Source: Devosiaceae bacterium (GTDB lineage Bacteria; Pseudomonadota; Alphaproteobacteria; Rhizobiales; Devosiaceae). From it: 19,024 nucleotides of DNA. The DNA lies in assembly GCA_021648375.1 (NCBI GenBank), contig JAKISW010000043.1:1-19024 (forward strand), read 5' to 3'. Both the position numbers and the translations under genes were made by a program. The notes beneath the pieces were generated by a model. That model searched no databases and had not been told where the DNA came from. It was given only the letters and a program-made list of their open reading frames with translations. Below, piece by piece: positions 5,524 through 14,418 of this stretch; the stretch's first letter is position 1, and each line of letters starts with the position of its first letter.

Positions 5524-8401
5524 TTCGACCACCAACCCTTGCGCTGAGTGGGGGCTGCTGTTTCAGTATTTGACGTACTGATAATGCTTCCCTCATCCGG
5601 CAATACTCGCTTGGGTTTTTTGGCCTCCACCGGTTTTGCCTCTGGCGTAGAATTTCCCTGCTCTGCCCCTGCATCTTTTTCATTAGATTTGGATTTTGTG
5701 GCGGCAGCTTTTTTGCGAGGTTTTTTGGCTGGTTTTTCTTCTGTGGAAGAAACTTCTTCATTCGATACCGGCGATACCGGTTTTTTACGACTTCTGCGAC
5801 GGGCCGGCTTTTTTTCTTTTGCTGGCTCTGTCACCTCGTTCTGGTCAGCAGAAGTGTTTGAAGCTGGTTTTTCATAAGAAGGTGCATTGTCACCTGTCGA
5901 TGAAATGTCACTTTTATCAGTTGCCTGAACGACAGGTTGCTCTTGAACCGCTATATTTGGAGCGGCGGCATCTTGAGATGTTGCACCTTGAGATGGCTCA
6001 TCTTGAGAAGGTGCATTGCCGTCCTGACCATCAGTATTTTGTTGTGCCACGCCGGTTTCACCATTGAAGTTGCGCCGATTGCGACGGCCGCCACGGCGAC
6101 CGCGACGGCGGCGCTTGCGGGGCTGATCTTCTGAATCATCGTCGGCTGATCCAGTTTCAACATTATTATTACCAACATTATTGTTGCTGGCGCTATCGGC
6201 ATTTTCGCTGTTCACAACACTAGCGTTCGCAACACTAGTGTTCACAACACTTGTATTTTGAGCATTGGTGTTCTGAACACTGGTGTTATTAGCACCAGCT
6301 TCGCCCGTTGATTGGGAGTTGGAAGATTTGCGCCGACGACGTTTGCGCTTTGGCTGATTGTCATTATCGCCGGAAGCATCAGCGGCGGCGGGTTCGCTTG
6401 GCACTGCCGGGGTTGGCTGAGAATCAACGCTTATGGATTTTTTGGTAACCGGCGATGCCTGTATGCGGTTTTCACCTTTGGAGATTGAAAATTCGCTGGC
6501 GGTTTTGGCCGGGTCAGAACTGATGGTGATGGTAGTGCGATTTTGTGCTTCCAGTTCGATCAGTTTGGCTCGCTTGGTATTTAACACATAAAGAGCGACT
6601 TCTGCCGGTGCTTTGACCTCAACAGAGATGCCGGGCTTTCTTACCACATGGTCTTCCACAGCTCTTAAAACCATCAGGGCGCGGCTTTCCACGCCTCTGA
6701 TTATGCCGGTTCCCTCACAGGTGGGGCAGGCATGGGTTGAACTTTCAAGAACACCTGAGCGCATGCGCTGACGGCTCATTTCAAGCAGGCCAAAATGAGA
6801 AATACGGCCGATTTGAATGCGGGCCCTGTCGTTTTTAAGGGCGTCTTTGAGGCGTTTTTCAACCGCCCTGATTGAGCGACGGTCATTCATGTCAATAAAA
6901 TCAATGACAATCAGTCCGGCCAGATCCCGCAATCTAAACTGGCGGGCAACTTCTTCGGCCGCTTCCAGATTGGTTTGCAGGGCCGTGGCTTCAATATTTT
7001 GTTCTTTGGTGGCCCGACCGGAGTTCACATCAATGGAAACCAAAGCCTCAGTGGGGTTGATGACAATATAACCACCAGAGGGCAGGGTGACCTGAGGAGA
7101 AAATATCGCATCCAGTTGTGCTTCAACCCCATAACGGGAAAACAGGTGTTGGGCTTCTTTGTGCAGTTTTACGTTTTTGACATGGCTGGGCATAATCAGC
7201 TGCATGAAATCGCGAGCCTCATTAAACGCGGGTTCACCTGAAACCAGAACCTCAGAAATATCCTTGTTGTAAAGATCGCGAATGGTGCGTTTGATCAACG
7301 AGCCTTCTTCATAAACCAGAGAGGGGGCCGAGGATTGCAAGGTCAGCTTTCTGACGTTTTCCCAAAGACGGGAAAGATATTCAAAATCGCGCTTGATATC
7401 AGCTTTGGTGCGCGAAGCACCGGCGGTGCGCAATATAACGCCCATTCCGGGGGGCACACTAAGCTCGGAGGCAATTTGTTTTAGCCGTTTACGATCTGAT
7501 CCTGAGGTGATTTTTCGCGATATGCCGCCGCCACGGGCAGTATTTGGCATCAAAACCGAATAACGACCAGCCAAGGAAAGATAGGTGGTTAGCGCGGCGC
7601 CTTTATTGCCCCGCTCTTCTTTTACCACCTGGATCAGCAATACCTGACGGCGCTTGATAACTTCCTGAATTTTATAGCGGCGAGCCTGAGCGCGACGAAG
7701 TTCTAAAAGCTCGTCCTGTCCGGGGCCTAAATCTTCAACAATGTCATCTGAATCATCATCATCTGCATCGTCGGGTGCTGTTGCAACAGCTTTATCAGTT
7801 GTGGCTTCTATTTCAGCATCGCCGGAAGTTTCATCAGCCAGGCTTTGTTGGGTTTCGCTAGAATCTAATTCGTTTTTGGAATTCTCATCTGATTGTTCGG
7901 ATGCAGTTTCCCCTGGCGAAGTTTCTTCTGTCTCCGAAGATGCGTCTTTATTGTCATCATCGTCATCGTCCTGCGGACCGTCGTCCTGCGACTTGTCAGA
8001 CAAGACTTCTTCAACCGAAGGTTGTTCAGACTTGGCCTCTTCAGTCGAAACTGTTCAGCGGCATCATTTTTGGCTTCGATTTGCGCATCAAGTTTTGCCT
8101 GAGCGCTTACCACATCGGCTTCGGCGCGCAAAAGCGCTTCGCGATCTGCTTTGGGTATTTGGAAATAATCCGGGTGAATTTCCGAAAATGCCAGAAATCC
8201 ATGGCGATTGCCGCCATATTCAACAAAAGCCGCCTGCAATGAGGGTTCAACCCGCGTTACCTTTGCAAGGTAAATATTACCGCGCAACTGACGCCGATTG
8301 GCAGCTTCAAAGTCAAATTCTTCCAGTCGGTTTCCGTTAGTGATTACAATCCGGGTTTCTTCGGGGTGGCTGGCATCGACCAGCATACGTTTGGTAGTCA
8401 T
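5520..8401 (-). CDS. rne: ribonuclease E, reading frame interrupted by a one-base shift
   Basis: RNase E, the endonuclease core of the degradosome. The first part (8401 to about 8050) begins TKRMLVDASHPEETRIVI and contains the S1 domain (GNIYLAKVTRVEPSLQAAFVEYGGNRHGFL). The rest (from about 8047 to 5520) continues through an Asp/Glu-rich linker to KYIQEVIKRRQ-like text (here RYKIQEVIKRRQ), VVKEERGNKGAALTTYLSLAGRY, the DNase-I-like catalytic region (SIDVNSGRAT, VIDFIDMNDRR), and the Zn-link CPTC. The tail holds Arg/Lys clusters (RKRRRRGRRGGRRNRR) and 5-residue repeats. The two parts are in different frames; one extra base near 8048-8050 would give one protein of about 960 residues. The ATG at 8401 has AGGAG nine bases upstream. 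As it stands, the first frame runs on to a stop at 7865. Its stop codon overlaps the DsbA-like start. RNase E is normally essential in this group, so an assembly error or recent indel seems likelier than loss. Confidence 0.9.
5971..6015 (-). repeat. three 15-bp in-frame repeats in the rne tail
   Basis: Units TCTTGAGATGTTGCA (5971-5985), CCTTGAGATGGCTCA (5986-6000) and TCTTGAGAAGGTGCA (6001-6015) encode APSQD-EPSQG-ATSQD-like pentapeptides in the disordered C-terminal region of RNase E. Confidence 0.65.
6210..6299 (-). repeat. six degenerate 15-bp in-frame repeats in the rne tail
   Basis: Starting at 6210 the plus strand shows successive 15-mers: GTTCACAACACTAGC, GTTCGCAACACTAGT, GTTCACAACACTTGT, ATTTTGAGCATTGGT, GTTCTGAACACTGGT and GTTATTAGCACCAGC. 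On the coding strand these give Asn-Thr-Ser-Val-x type pentapeptides in an Asn/Ser/Val-rich spacer between two Arg-rich clusters. The exact multiple of 15 keeps the frame. Confidence 0.75.
8047..8057 (-). other. frameshift position in rne
   Basis: In the first frame the minus strand reads GCT GAA CAG TTT CGA CTG AAG, leaving the acidic linker for basic, non-homologous text. In the other frame it reads TCG ACT GAA GAG GCC AAG (STEEAK), which continues the acidic linker and the rest of RNase E. That second frame has a TGA at 8055-8057, so the switch must lie after it. A TTTT run instead of TTT at 8048-8050 would restore AEQFSTEEAK. I see no classic A-rich slippery heptamer or following pseudoknot. 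Confidence 0.75.
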
Positions 8402-9125
8402 AAATAATTGCTCCTGGCGCTCGCGCTCGAGCAAGACCTGAGCGGGAATTCCCGCCCTGTCCCGTCGCGTCATGCGAGGCAGATTGTTTCAAAATTGAGG
8501 TCCGGTTTGAACCATAGCTTCCAAAGCTAAATGTTCGTTTGTGGCCTGAGTTAAGGGGAGGTTGAGCAAAAAACGCGGTGCAAGCCATCAATTCGGGCAA
8601 ACTTTCAGCCTTCGAATCCAGATGTTGCAACAAGTCGCTCATATGTTCTCTTTCATTTTTGGGTGGGCACTTAAATTGTTCAAATGGACAATCAGGTGCT
8701 GCACGCCAACGACCACATCTTTTAAGGGCCGAATTTCTTATGAGGTTCTATGTTGTGTTATTTATCTAAAGATACAAGAGCGCCCTTTTGCTAAAAGAGC
8801 CCGCCTTGATACCTTAAAGACCAATTTGTCCGCCACTTCTTCTGCCGGTATATGTATGGTGACTTAAAAACTGCCAACCTGTTTGACCCGGTCAAAAGAG
8901 AGAAAAACGGACAAAAACAATATCCTCAATTATCGCTTTACGTTTGAAGAGATGATTTGGCAACAAAAAAAGCTACATTAGTTAAACAATCAAATTTGAT
9001 CGACGAGCGACAGGCGCCATATATTTGCTGCATGGGGGCAGTTTTTTGAAAAATCAATTGACGCGTGCTCGCAAAAATTCCAATTCTCGCCATTATAAAA
9101 TAAAAAGAATATCTTTGATAAGATT
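8402..9125. promoter_or_regulatory. long divergent leader region between rne and the amidase gene
   Basis: About 720 bp without a convincing gene. Near rne (read on minus) it holds a perfect 14-bp palindrome GCGGGAATTCCCGC at 8442-8455, a hairpin GCTCG/CGAGC at 8419-8432, and AGGAG at 8411-8415 before the ATG. Further up are TAGCTT/AAGCTA at 8515-8529, an 8-bp hairpin GCCCTTTT/AAAAGAGC at 8782-8800 (one G-T pair) and TTTGAC/GTCAAA at 8882-8896. RNase E in other bacteria autoregulates through a long structured 5' UTR, so this is a plausible counterpart. A promoter for the amidase may lie near TTGACG (9058-9063) and TATAAA (9094-9099), but the spacing is poor. Frames at 8337-8642 and 8990-9442 (both minus) show no homology that I recognise. 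Confidence 0.4.
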
Positions 9126-10499
9126 ATGTTTCGTACTGTGATGCAGGCAGTGCAATTTAGGAAGCTCATTTTGGTAAAACCAATGAAAACAAACTTGACG
9201 CTAGCAAAGTTATTGCAAGCAAAGTTATTGCAAGCAACGCTATTGCTTGCAAGCATGGCCATTGCCTTCGTTTCAACAAGTCTGGCGCAGGAAGCAGCAA
9301 ACCCTAATATTGGCGAAGCTGAGATGTTGCCAACCGTTGAGGCAGTCAGGGTTTCAAGTACGCCGCAACGCGCGCGTCTGGTTATTGACCTGACAGGGGC
9401 CAGCTCATTTGCTTTTGTCTCTCTTGATGAGCCAAAACGCATTGCTGTTGATGTGCGTGCGTCAGGTTCAAAAAATCAAACAGAGGGTGAGGCCGCAGGG
9501 CAGGGGCTGATTGGAAGTTATTCCATCACGATGATCGGGCAGGACCGCTTGCGCACCATTTTAATGCTTTCAGCCAGCGCTCAGGTGCAACAGGCCTATG
9601 TGCTGGAGCCGTTTGCCGATCAGCCAGCCCGTCTGGTTGTGGATATTATTGGGGCCAGTGATGAGGAGTTTTTGGCGCGGGTTGCAGCTGATGAAGCTGC
9701 TTCTTTAATCCTTGGGGCAGATGGGGAGCCAGAACATGGAGTGCCCGGTGAGGTAAATCTTGATCAGGTTTCTGACCTTCCCGGGGCATCGCAAATTCAA
9801 ACTGCTTCAAGACCGTTAATTCTGATTGATCCGGGACATGGGGGAAGTGATGGGGGGGCAACAACCCCTGGCGGGGTTAGGGAAAAAGCAATTACGTTGA
9901 TGTTTGCAGAGCAATTGCGAGAAGTTCTGATTTCCTCGGGGCGGTTTGATGTGGCGCTAACCAGAGAGGGCGATGAGGCTGTGATGCTTGAGGAGCGCGT
10001 GCAACTGGCTCGGGACAACAGGGCTGATCTGCTGGTATCGCTGCACGCTGATTCGTTTGATGACCCCCAAATTCGTGGTGCCAGTGTCTACATTCGCGAC
10101 GAGCAGGCAACGGATGTGTTGGATAAAGTGCTGGCGGAAAACGAAAATAAATCTGATTTACTGGCAGGGTTTGGCATTGAGCAATTGGAACAATCGGAAG
10201 GGCCGGTTGTGAATTTGCTGGTTGATCTGATGCGCCGTGAAATGCGACGGCAGTCGTTTTCAGCCGCTTTGGCGATTGTTGAGCAGTTGCGACAGAGTGT
10301 CAGAATAAGGCGTTTTCCCATGCGCAGAGCCGATTTTTTTGTGTTGCAATCTCCAGATGTGCCGGCCGTCCTTGTGGAGCTGGGGTTTTTATCCAATGAT
10401 TTGGATGTACGCAATCTAACATCTGAGCAATGGCGTAAAAGGGTTGCGGATGCGGTGGCGCGTGGGATCGGATCGTATTTTGATGGTATAAAGCGATAA
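9126..10499 (+). CDS. amiC: N-acetylmuramoyl-L-alanine amidase (AMIN + Amidase_3)
   Basis: A periplasmic zinc amidase that cleaves the bond between MurNAc and the stem peptide, used in septal peptidoglycan splitting. The 457-residue frame has a signal peptide, an AMIN domain (about 70-175, with VEAVRVSSTPQRARLVIDL and KRIAVDVRA) that targets peptidoglycan or the division site, and an Amidase_3 catalytic domain. Zinc ligands visible are His238 in DPGHGG, Glu253 in GGVREKAIT and His307 in SLHADS; the catalytic glutamate is Glu418 in LVELGFLSN (numbers from the ATG at 9126). The ATG at 9183 would give a more usual signal peptide starting MKTNLTLAKLLQ, and neither start has a strong ribosome binding site. 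The signal peptide contains 15-bp tandem repeats. The next gene is mrcA, 104 bp downstream on the same strand, consistent with a wall-growth pair. Confidence 0.93.
   Translation: MFRTVMQAVQFRKLILVKPMKTNLTLAKLLQAKLLQATLLLASMAIAFVSTSLAQEAANPNIGEAEMLPTVEAVRVSSTPQRARLVIDLTGASSFAFVSLDEPKRIAVDVRASGSKNQTEGEAAGQGLIGSYSITMIGQDRLRTILMLSASAQVQQAYVLEPFADQPARLVVDIIGASDEEFLARVAADEAASLILGADGEPEHGVPGEVNLDQVSDLPGASQIQTASRPLILIDPGHGGSDGGATTPGGVREKAITLMFAEQLREVLISSGRFDVALTREGDEAVMLEERVQLARDNRADLLVSLHADSFDDPQIRGASVYIRDEQATDVLDKVLAENENKSDLLAGFGIEQLEQSEGPVVNLLVDLMRREMRRQSFSAALAIVEQLRQSVRIRRFPMRRADFFVLQSPDVPAVLVELGFLSNDLDVRNLTSEQWRKRVADAVARGIGSYFDGIKR
9204..9248 (+). repeat. 15-bp tandem repeat in the amidase signal peptide
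   Basis: GCAAAGTTATTGCAA occurs exactly twice (9204-9218 and 9219-9233) and a third, degenerate unit follows (9234-9248). They encode AKLLQ-AKLLQ-ATLLL, lengthening the hydrophobic core of the signal peptide. Confidence 0.8.
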
Positions 10500-10603
10500 G
10501 TTGATCGCTCTATTCACAATTTTGCCGCGCTTTTGGTTTCAACGGCGAGCAATAGCCGCTATGATGTGGTGAAATATTTTTGGTTTTTTAGGATTTCGCT
10601 CAC

Positions 10604-13018
10604 ATGTTTCGTCTGGTGGGATGGTTATTTAGTTTTGGAATGTTCGTCGGGATAATTGGCCTTGGCGTGGTTGGATATTATGTCTGGTCCGTTTCACAGG
10701 ATTTGCCGGATTATAATGTTCTTAGGGATTATCAACCACCAATCACCACCAGAATTCATGCGGCCGATGGAACGCTGTTGGCCGAATTTTCCCGGGAAAG
10801 ACGTCTTTTTCAACCCATTGAAACAGTGCCGCCACTGGTGGTCAACGCGTTTATTGCCGTTGAAGATAAAAACTTTTTCGATCATGGTGGCATAGCGTTT
10901 GATGGTATTGCACGGGCCGTTCGTGATAATGTTTTGCGTATAATTAATGGGGGCGGCGGACCTTTGGTTGGTGCTTCGACAATTACTCAGCAGGTGGCCA
11001 GAAACTTTCTTTTAACGCGAGAGCAGACCTGGGACCGTAAAATCCGTGAGGCGCTTCTGGCTATCAGGATTGAAGAAACATTTTCAAAGTATGAAATTTT
11101 GGAATTGTATCTGAATGAAATATTTTTTGGATTCAATTCCTATGGAATAGCCGCCGCCGCCCTGAATTATTTTGACAAAGCTTTATATGAATTGACCCTG
11201 CCCGAGGCTGCCTATCTTGCTGCCCTACCCAAGGGACCTGCCAATTACAATCCGTTCCGTCGGCCAAAAGAAGCGATAGAGCGGAGAAATCACGTAATCA
11301 ATCGTATGCTGGCAGAAAATTATGTCACTGAAGAGCAGGCAAATGCAGCCAAGGCACAAGGGCTGGATGTGGTATTGCGCCGGGGCGGATCGCAACTGTT
11401 TTATGCGGAATATTTCACCGAAGAGGTTCGGCGCAGTCTGTTAAGCCTTTATGGCGCTGATGAGCTTTACGGGGGAGGTCTTTCGGTTAGAACAACCCTT
11501 GATTCACGATTGCAGGTTCTGGCCCGCAACGCTCTTATCGACGGGCTGGTGGATTTTGATGAAACCAAGGGCTATCGCGGGCCGGTGAAAAATATTGAAC
11601 TGGGTGAAGATTGGGGAATAAGCCTGTTTGAAACCGAGCCGCTTTGGGATGTGCCTGAGTGGAAATTGGCGGTTGTTCTTGAAATAGAAGGCAACGGGGC
11701 AACAATTGGATTGCGGGCAACCCCGGAAGTAAATGGCGCAATTTCTGAAGAAAGAATTACCGGGCAACTGCCGGGTGGCGAAATGCGCTGGATCAGACCA
11801 AATCTGGATGAATTGCTAAAAGTTGGCGATGTTATTTTTGTTATACCGGTTGCTGACAAAGAAGGCATTTTTACCCTGAAACAAATTCCCAGAACCGAAG
11901 GCGCACTGGTTGCTATGGATCCACGAACCGGGCGGGTTCTGGCAATGGTTGGTGGTTTTTCCTTTGCAAACTCCGAATTTAATCGCGCTACTCAGGCTTT
12001 CCGTCAACCGGGATCGTCTTTCAAGCCGATAGTTTATGCGGCAGCGCTGGACAATGGCTATACGCCTGCTTCTGTAGTTCTTGATGCGCCGCTGGAAATA
12101 ATCAACAGTGATGGTTCGACCTGGAATCCTGAAAATTATTCCGATGAATTTTATGGTCCGCAAACCCTTAGACAGGGTATCGAGCGCTCGCGCAATGTTA
12201 TGACCGTTAGGCTGGCTCAGGATATCGGCATGCCCATGGTAACCGAATATGCGCGCATGTTTGGCCTTTATGATGACCTTTTGCCGGTTCTTTCCATGGC
12301 ATTGGGGGCTGGAGAAACCACTGATATGCGCATGACTGCCGCTTTTGCCACCATTGCCAATGGTGGGCGCAGGATTACCCCGACACTTATTGATCGGATT
12401 CAGGATCGAAACGGGGTTACAATCCTCAAGCATGATGAGCGGGTCTGTGATGGATGCGATGTTGCCCTTTGGCAAAATCAGGCCGAGCCGTTGATAATTG
12501 ATAATCGGGAGCAGGTTCTGGATCCTATGACCGCCTATCAGATCACCTCGATGATGGAGGGGGTTGTAACACGCGGAACCGCGCGCTCTGTTTCAGTGTT
12601 GGGACGTCCGGTAGCTGGAAAAACCGGCACTTCTTCGGAGAATAAGGATGTATGGTTTGTCGGCTTTACTCCGCAATTGGCCGTTGGGGTTTACGTGGGC
12701 TATGACCAACCGGCCAGTATGGGTCGGGCGGCGACCGGGGGTGGGCTTGCGGCTCCCATCTTTACAGCTTTTATGAAGGACGCGCTGGTTGGCACCCCGC
12801 CAACACCGTTTAATATTCCAGCTGGCATGAGCCAGGTGTGGATTGATCCGGAATCAGGTATTAAAGCGATTTCCGGTGGGGCGGCAATTCTTGAAGGATT
12901 TAAGCCCGGAACCGGTCCGAACCTTGTTACTTCGGTCATTGGAGTTAATTCTGATGCTTTTCTTAATATTGAGGGCGGCAATGTGGACTTTAACGCAGGC
13001 CGTGGGGGATTGTTTTAG
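10604..13018 (+). CDS. mrcA: penicillin-binding protein 1A (bifunctional glycosyltransferase/transpeptidase)
   Basis: Class A PBP of 804 residues that polymerises lipid II and cross-links peptidoglycan; a single N-terminal membrane segment (about 4-30) anchors it with the catalytic domains in the periplasm. GT51 motifs in order: AVEDKNFFDHGG (catalytic Glu87), GASTITQQVARN, RKIREALLAIRIE and LELYLNEIFFG. An OB-like insert region follows. Transpeptidase motifs: SSFK (Ser471 nucleophile, Lys474), SRN (Ser529-Asn531) and KTGT (starting Lys673). All key residues are present and the length is typical of alphaproteobacterial PBP1A. The ATG at 10604 has AGGA upstream with a 9-base spacer. It lies between the amidase gene and prfB on the same strand, a neighbourhood known from related genomes. 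Confidence 0.97.
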   Translation: MFRLVGWLFSFGMFVGIIGLGVVGYYVWSVSQDLPDYNVLRDYQPPITTRIHAADGTLLAEFSRERRLFQPIETVPPLVVNAFIAVEDKNFFDHGGIAFDGIARAVRDNVLRIINGGGGPLVGASTITQQVARNFLLTREQTWDRKIREALLAIRIEETFSKYEILELYLNEIFFGFNSYGIAAAALNYFDKALYELTLPEAAYLAALPKGPANYNPFRRPKEAIERRNHVINRMLAENYVTEEQANAAKAQGLDVVLRRGGSQLFYAEYFTEEVRRSLLSLYGADELYGGGLSVRTTLDSRLQVLARNALIDGLVDFDETKGYRGPVKNIELGEDWGISLFETEPLWDVPEWKLAVVLEIEGNGATIGLRATPEVNGAISEERITGQLPGGEMRWIRPNLDELLKVGDVIFVIPVADKEGIFTLKQIPRTEGALVAMDPRTGRVLAMVGGFSFANSEFNRATQAFRQPGSSFKPIVYAAALDNGYTPASVVLDAPLEIINSDGSTWNPENYSDEFYGPQTLRQGIERSRNVMTVRLAQDIGMPMVTEYARMFGLYDDLLPVLSMALGAGETTDMRMTAAFATIANGGRRITPTLIDRIQDRNGVTILKHDERVCDGCDVALWQNQAEPLIIDNREQVLDPMTAYQITSMMEGVVTRGTARSVSVLGRPVAGKTGTSSENKDVWFVGFTPQLAVGVYVGYDQPASMGRAATGGGLAAPIFTAFMKDALVGTPPTPFNIPAGMSQVWIDPESGIKAISGGAAILEGFKPGTGPNLVTSVIGVNSDAFLNIEGGNVDFNAGRGGLF

Positions 13019-13079
13019 ATCTCTTTTTCTTTCATGCTTTTAAAAATAATTTTAAATTCTAAATAATGCGGAATGTTTC

Positions 13080-14187
13080 ATGCGTAGTGAAATTCAAAAT
13101 ATCGTTGAGCAAATCGAGCAGACTATCACTCTGCTGAGGAGGCATCTTTGACTGGGATACAGCCCAAAGCCGACTTGACGAGCTAAACACACGCGCCGAA
13201 GCGCCAGACCTTTGGGACAATGTGGAAAAGGCCCAGGGCGTTATGCGTGAGCGACAAGTCCTGGAGGCGCAAATTGCAACTGTCAGCAATTTAGTTGAGC
13301 AATTGTCAGAGAATATAGAACTGATTGAAATGGGCGAAGAGGAGGGGGATGATGATATCGTCCTTGAAGCCGAAAACGCCCTGACAAAATTAGCAAAAAC
13401 TTCCGCTCGCCTACAGATTGAAACCCTGTTGTCTGGGGAAGCTGACGCTAATGACTGTTATGTGGAGGTGCATTCCGGGGCCGGGGGTACTGAAAGTTGT
13501 GACTGGGCCTTAATGCTTTTGCGCATGTATCAGCGCTGGGGCGAAAAGCAAAAATTCAAAGTTGAAATGATGGAATATCATGCGGGGGAAGAAGCGGGAA
13601 TTAAATCCGCAACCCTGCTGATAAAAGGCCACAACTCCTATGGCTGGCTAAAAACCGAAAGTGGCGTGCATCGTCTGGTACGAATTTCTCCGTTTGATTC
13701 TCAGGCCCGTCGCCATACCAGTTTTTCCAGCGTTGGGGTCTATCCGGTAATTGATGATTCCATCGACATCGAAGTTTCTGAAGCGGATGTGCGCATCGAT
13801 ACCTATCGGGCATCGGGAGCCGGTGGTCAGCATGTAAACACCACAGACAGTGCCGTGCGCATCACCCATTTGGCCACTGGAATTGTTGTGCAATGTCAGA
13901 ACGACAGATCACAGCATAAAAACCGCTCAACAGCCTGGCAGATGCTAAGGGCGCGTCTTTATGAGGATGAATTGCAAAAGCGTGAAGAGGCGGCTTTGAG
14001 CGATGCGGCCAACAAGTCTGAAATCGGTTGGGGCCATCAAATTCGCTCCTATGTTTTGCAGCCCTACCAATTGGTCAAAGATTTGCGCACCGGTGTGGAA
14101 AGCACCGCGCCAAACGATGTTCTGGATGGGGAACTGGATGCATTTATGGAAGCGGCGCTGGCCCTAAGGGTTGGCAATAAGGATTAG
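13080..14187 (+). CDS. prfB: peptide chain release factor 2, with programmed +1 frameshift
   Basis: RF2 terminates translation at UGA and UAA. The first frame begins at the ATG at 13080 (MRSEIQNIVEQIEQ) and reaches TGA at 13149-13151 after 23 codons; reading resumes at GAC (13150), so the gene is join(13080..13148, 13150..14187), giving 368 residues. The stop-codon specificity motif SPF is at 203-205 and the peptidyl-hydrolysis motif GGQ is at 248-250 (GAGGQHVNTTDSAVRITH), close to E. coli numbering. An N-terminal coiled-coil domain precedes them. A frame starting at the ATG at 13222 is only the downstream part. The gene follows mrcA by 61 bp. Confidence 0.97.
13137..13152 (+). promoter_or_regulatory. 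prfB +1 programmed frameshift site
   Basis: AGGAGG at 13137-13142 acts as an internal Shine-Dalgarno-like stimulator; after a 3-nt spacer comes CTT TGA C (13146-13152). This is the canonical RF2 autoregulation signal: low RF2 makes the ribosome pause at UGA and slip +1 from CTT, so RF2 is made when it is scarce. Confidence 0.96.
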
Positions 14188-14191
14188 GGAA

Positions 14192-14215
14192 TCGCGTTTA
14201 ATAGTATTCACGCGA
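14192..14215 (+). terminator. possible prfB terminator
   Basis: TCGCGT (14192-14197) and ACGCGA (14210-14215) form a perfect 6-bp stem with a 12-nt loop, 5 bp after the prfB stop. A T-rich but interrupted stretch follows (about 14220-14238). The stem is weak for an intrinsic terminator. Confidence 0.35.
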
Positions 14216-14270
14216 CACGCTTTATCTATTTGTTTTTATGTGTCTTTTAGGAAAATACGGGAAATTTCCG

Positions 14271-14302
14271 AATTACACCGTAATTATGTCCCCGTAATTA
14301 TG
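14271..14302. repeat. AATTAC/GTAATT repeats on the left of the FAD-oxidoreductase gene
   Basis: AATTAC-ACC-GTAATT (14271-14285) is a small palindrome, and CCGTAATTATG occurs twice (14278-14288 and 14292-14302, 14-bp period). The word ACCGTAATT at 14277-14285 recurs as a direct repeat at 15747-15755, on the other side of the gene. The rest of 14303-14418 holds an imperfect CCCC/GGGG hairpin around 14368-14391 and the AAAGGG ribosome binding site. Confidence 0.45.
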
Positions 14303-14418
14303 CCAACGTCGGCATTATGACGGGATTGCTTCATTATCATGTCTGTGGTTCAAAGTGTAATAACTCGCCCCCAACGAATTACGTGTCGGGGAGTTTTGCA
14401 TTCTGAAAGGGTCCTACC

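Noticed and set aside
6210..6299. Regular repeats considered as a CRISPR-like array
   Set aside because: The units are 15 bp, contiguous without spacers, and in frame within rne; they are a coding minisatellite.
8063..8075. A-rich stretch (CCAAAAATGA on minus) considered as a slippery site for programmed -1 frameshifting in rne
   Set aside because: Slipping there leads straight to a TGA in the new frame, and two more stops follow, so it cannot yield full-length RNase E.
7741..8340. Plus-strand 199-codon frame opposite rne, very Ser-rich
   Set aside because: It is the antisense of the Asp/Glu-rich RNase E linker, where GAT/GAA codons read backwards as Ser-type codons; no domain is visible.
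8337..8642. 101-codon minus-strand frame before and overlapping rne
   Set aside because: Not called as a gene: its composition is not convincingly coding and there is no known family. Kept only as a possible upstream ORF in the findings.
8990..9442. 150-codon minus-strand frame overlapping the amidase start
   Set aside because: Overlaps the amidase signal peptide and AMIN domain antisense; no features of its own.
11816..12475. Minus-strand 219-codon frame inside mrcA
   Set aside because: It lies wholly antisense to intact PBP1A transpeptidase motifs and has no recognisable family features.
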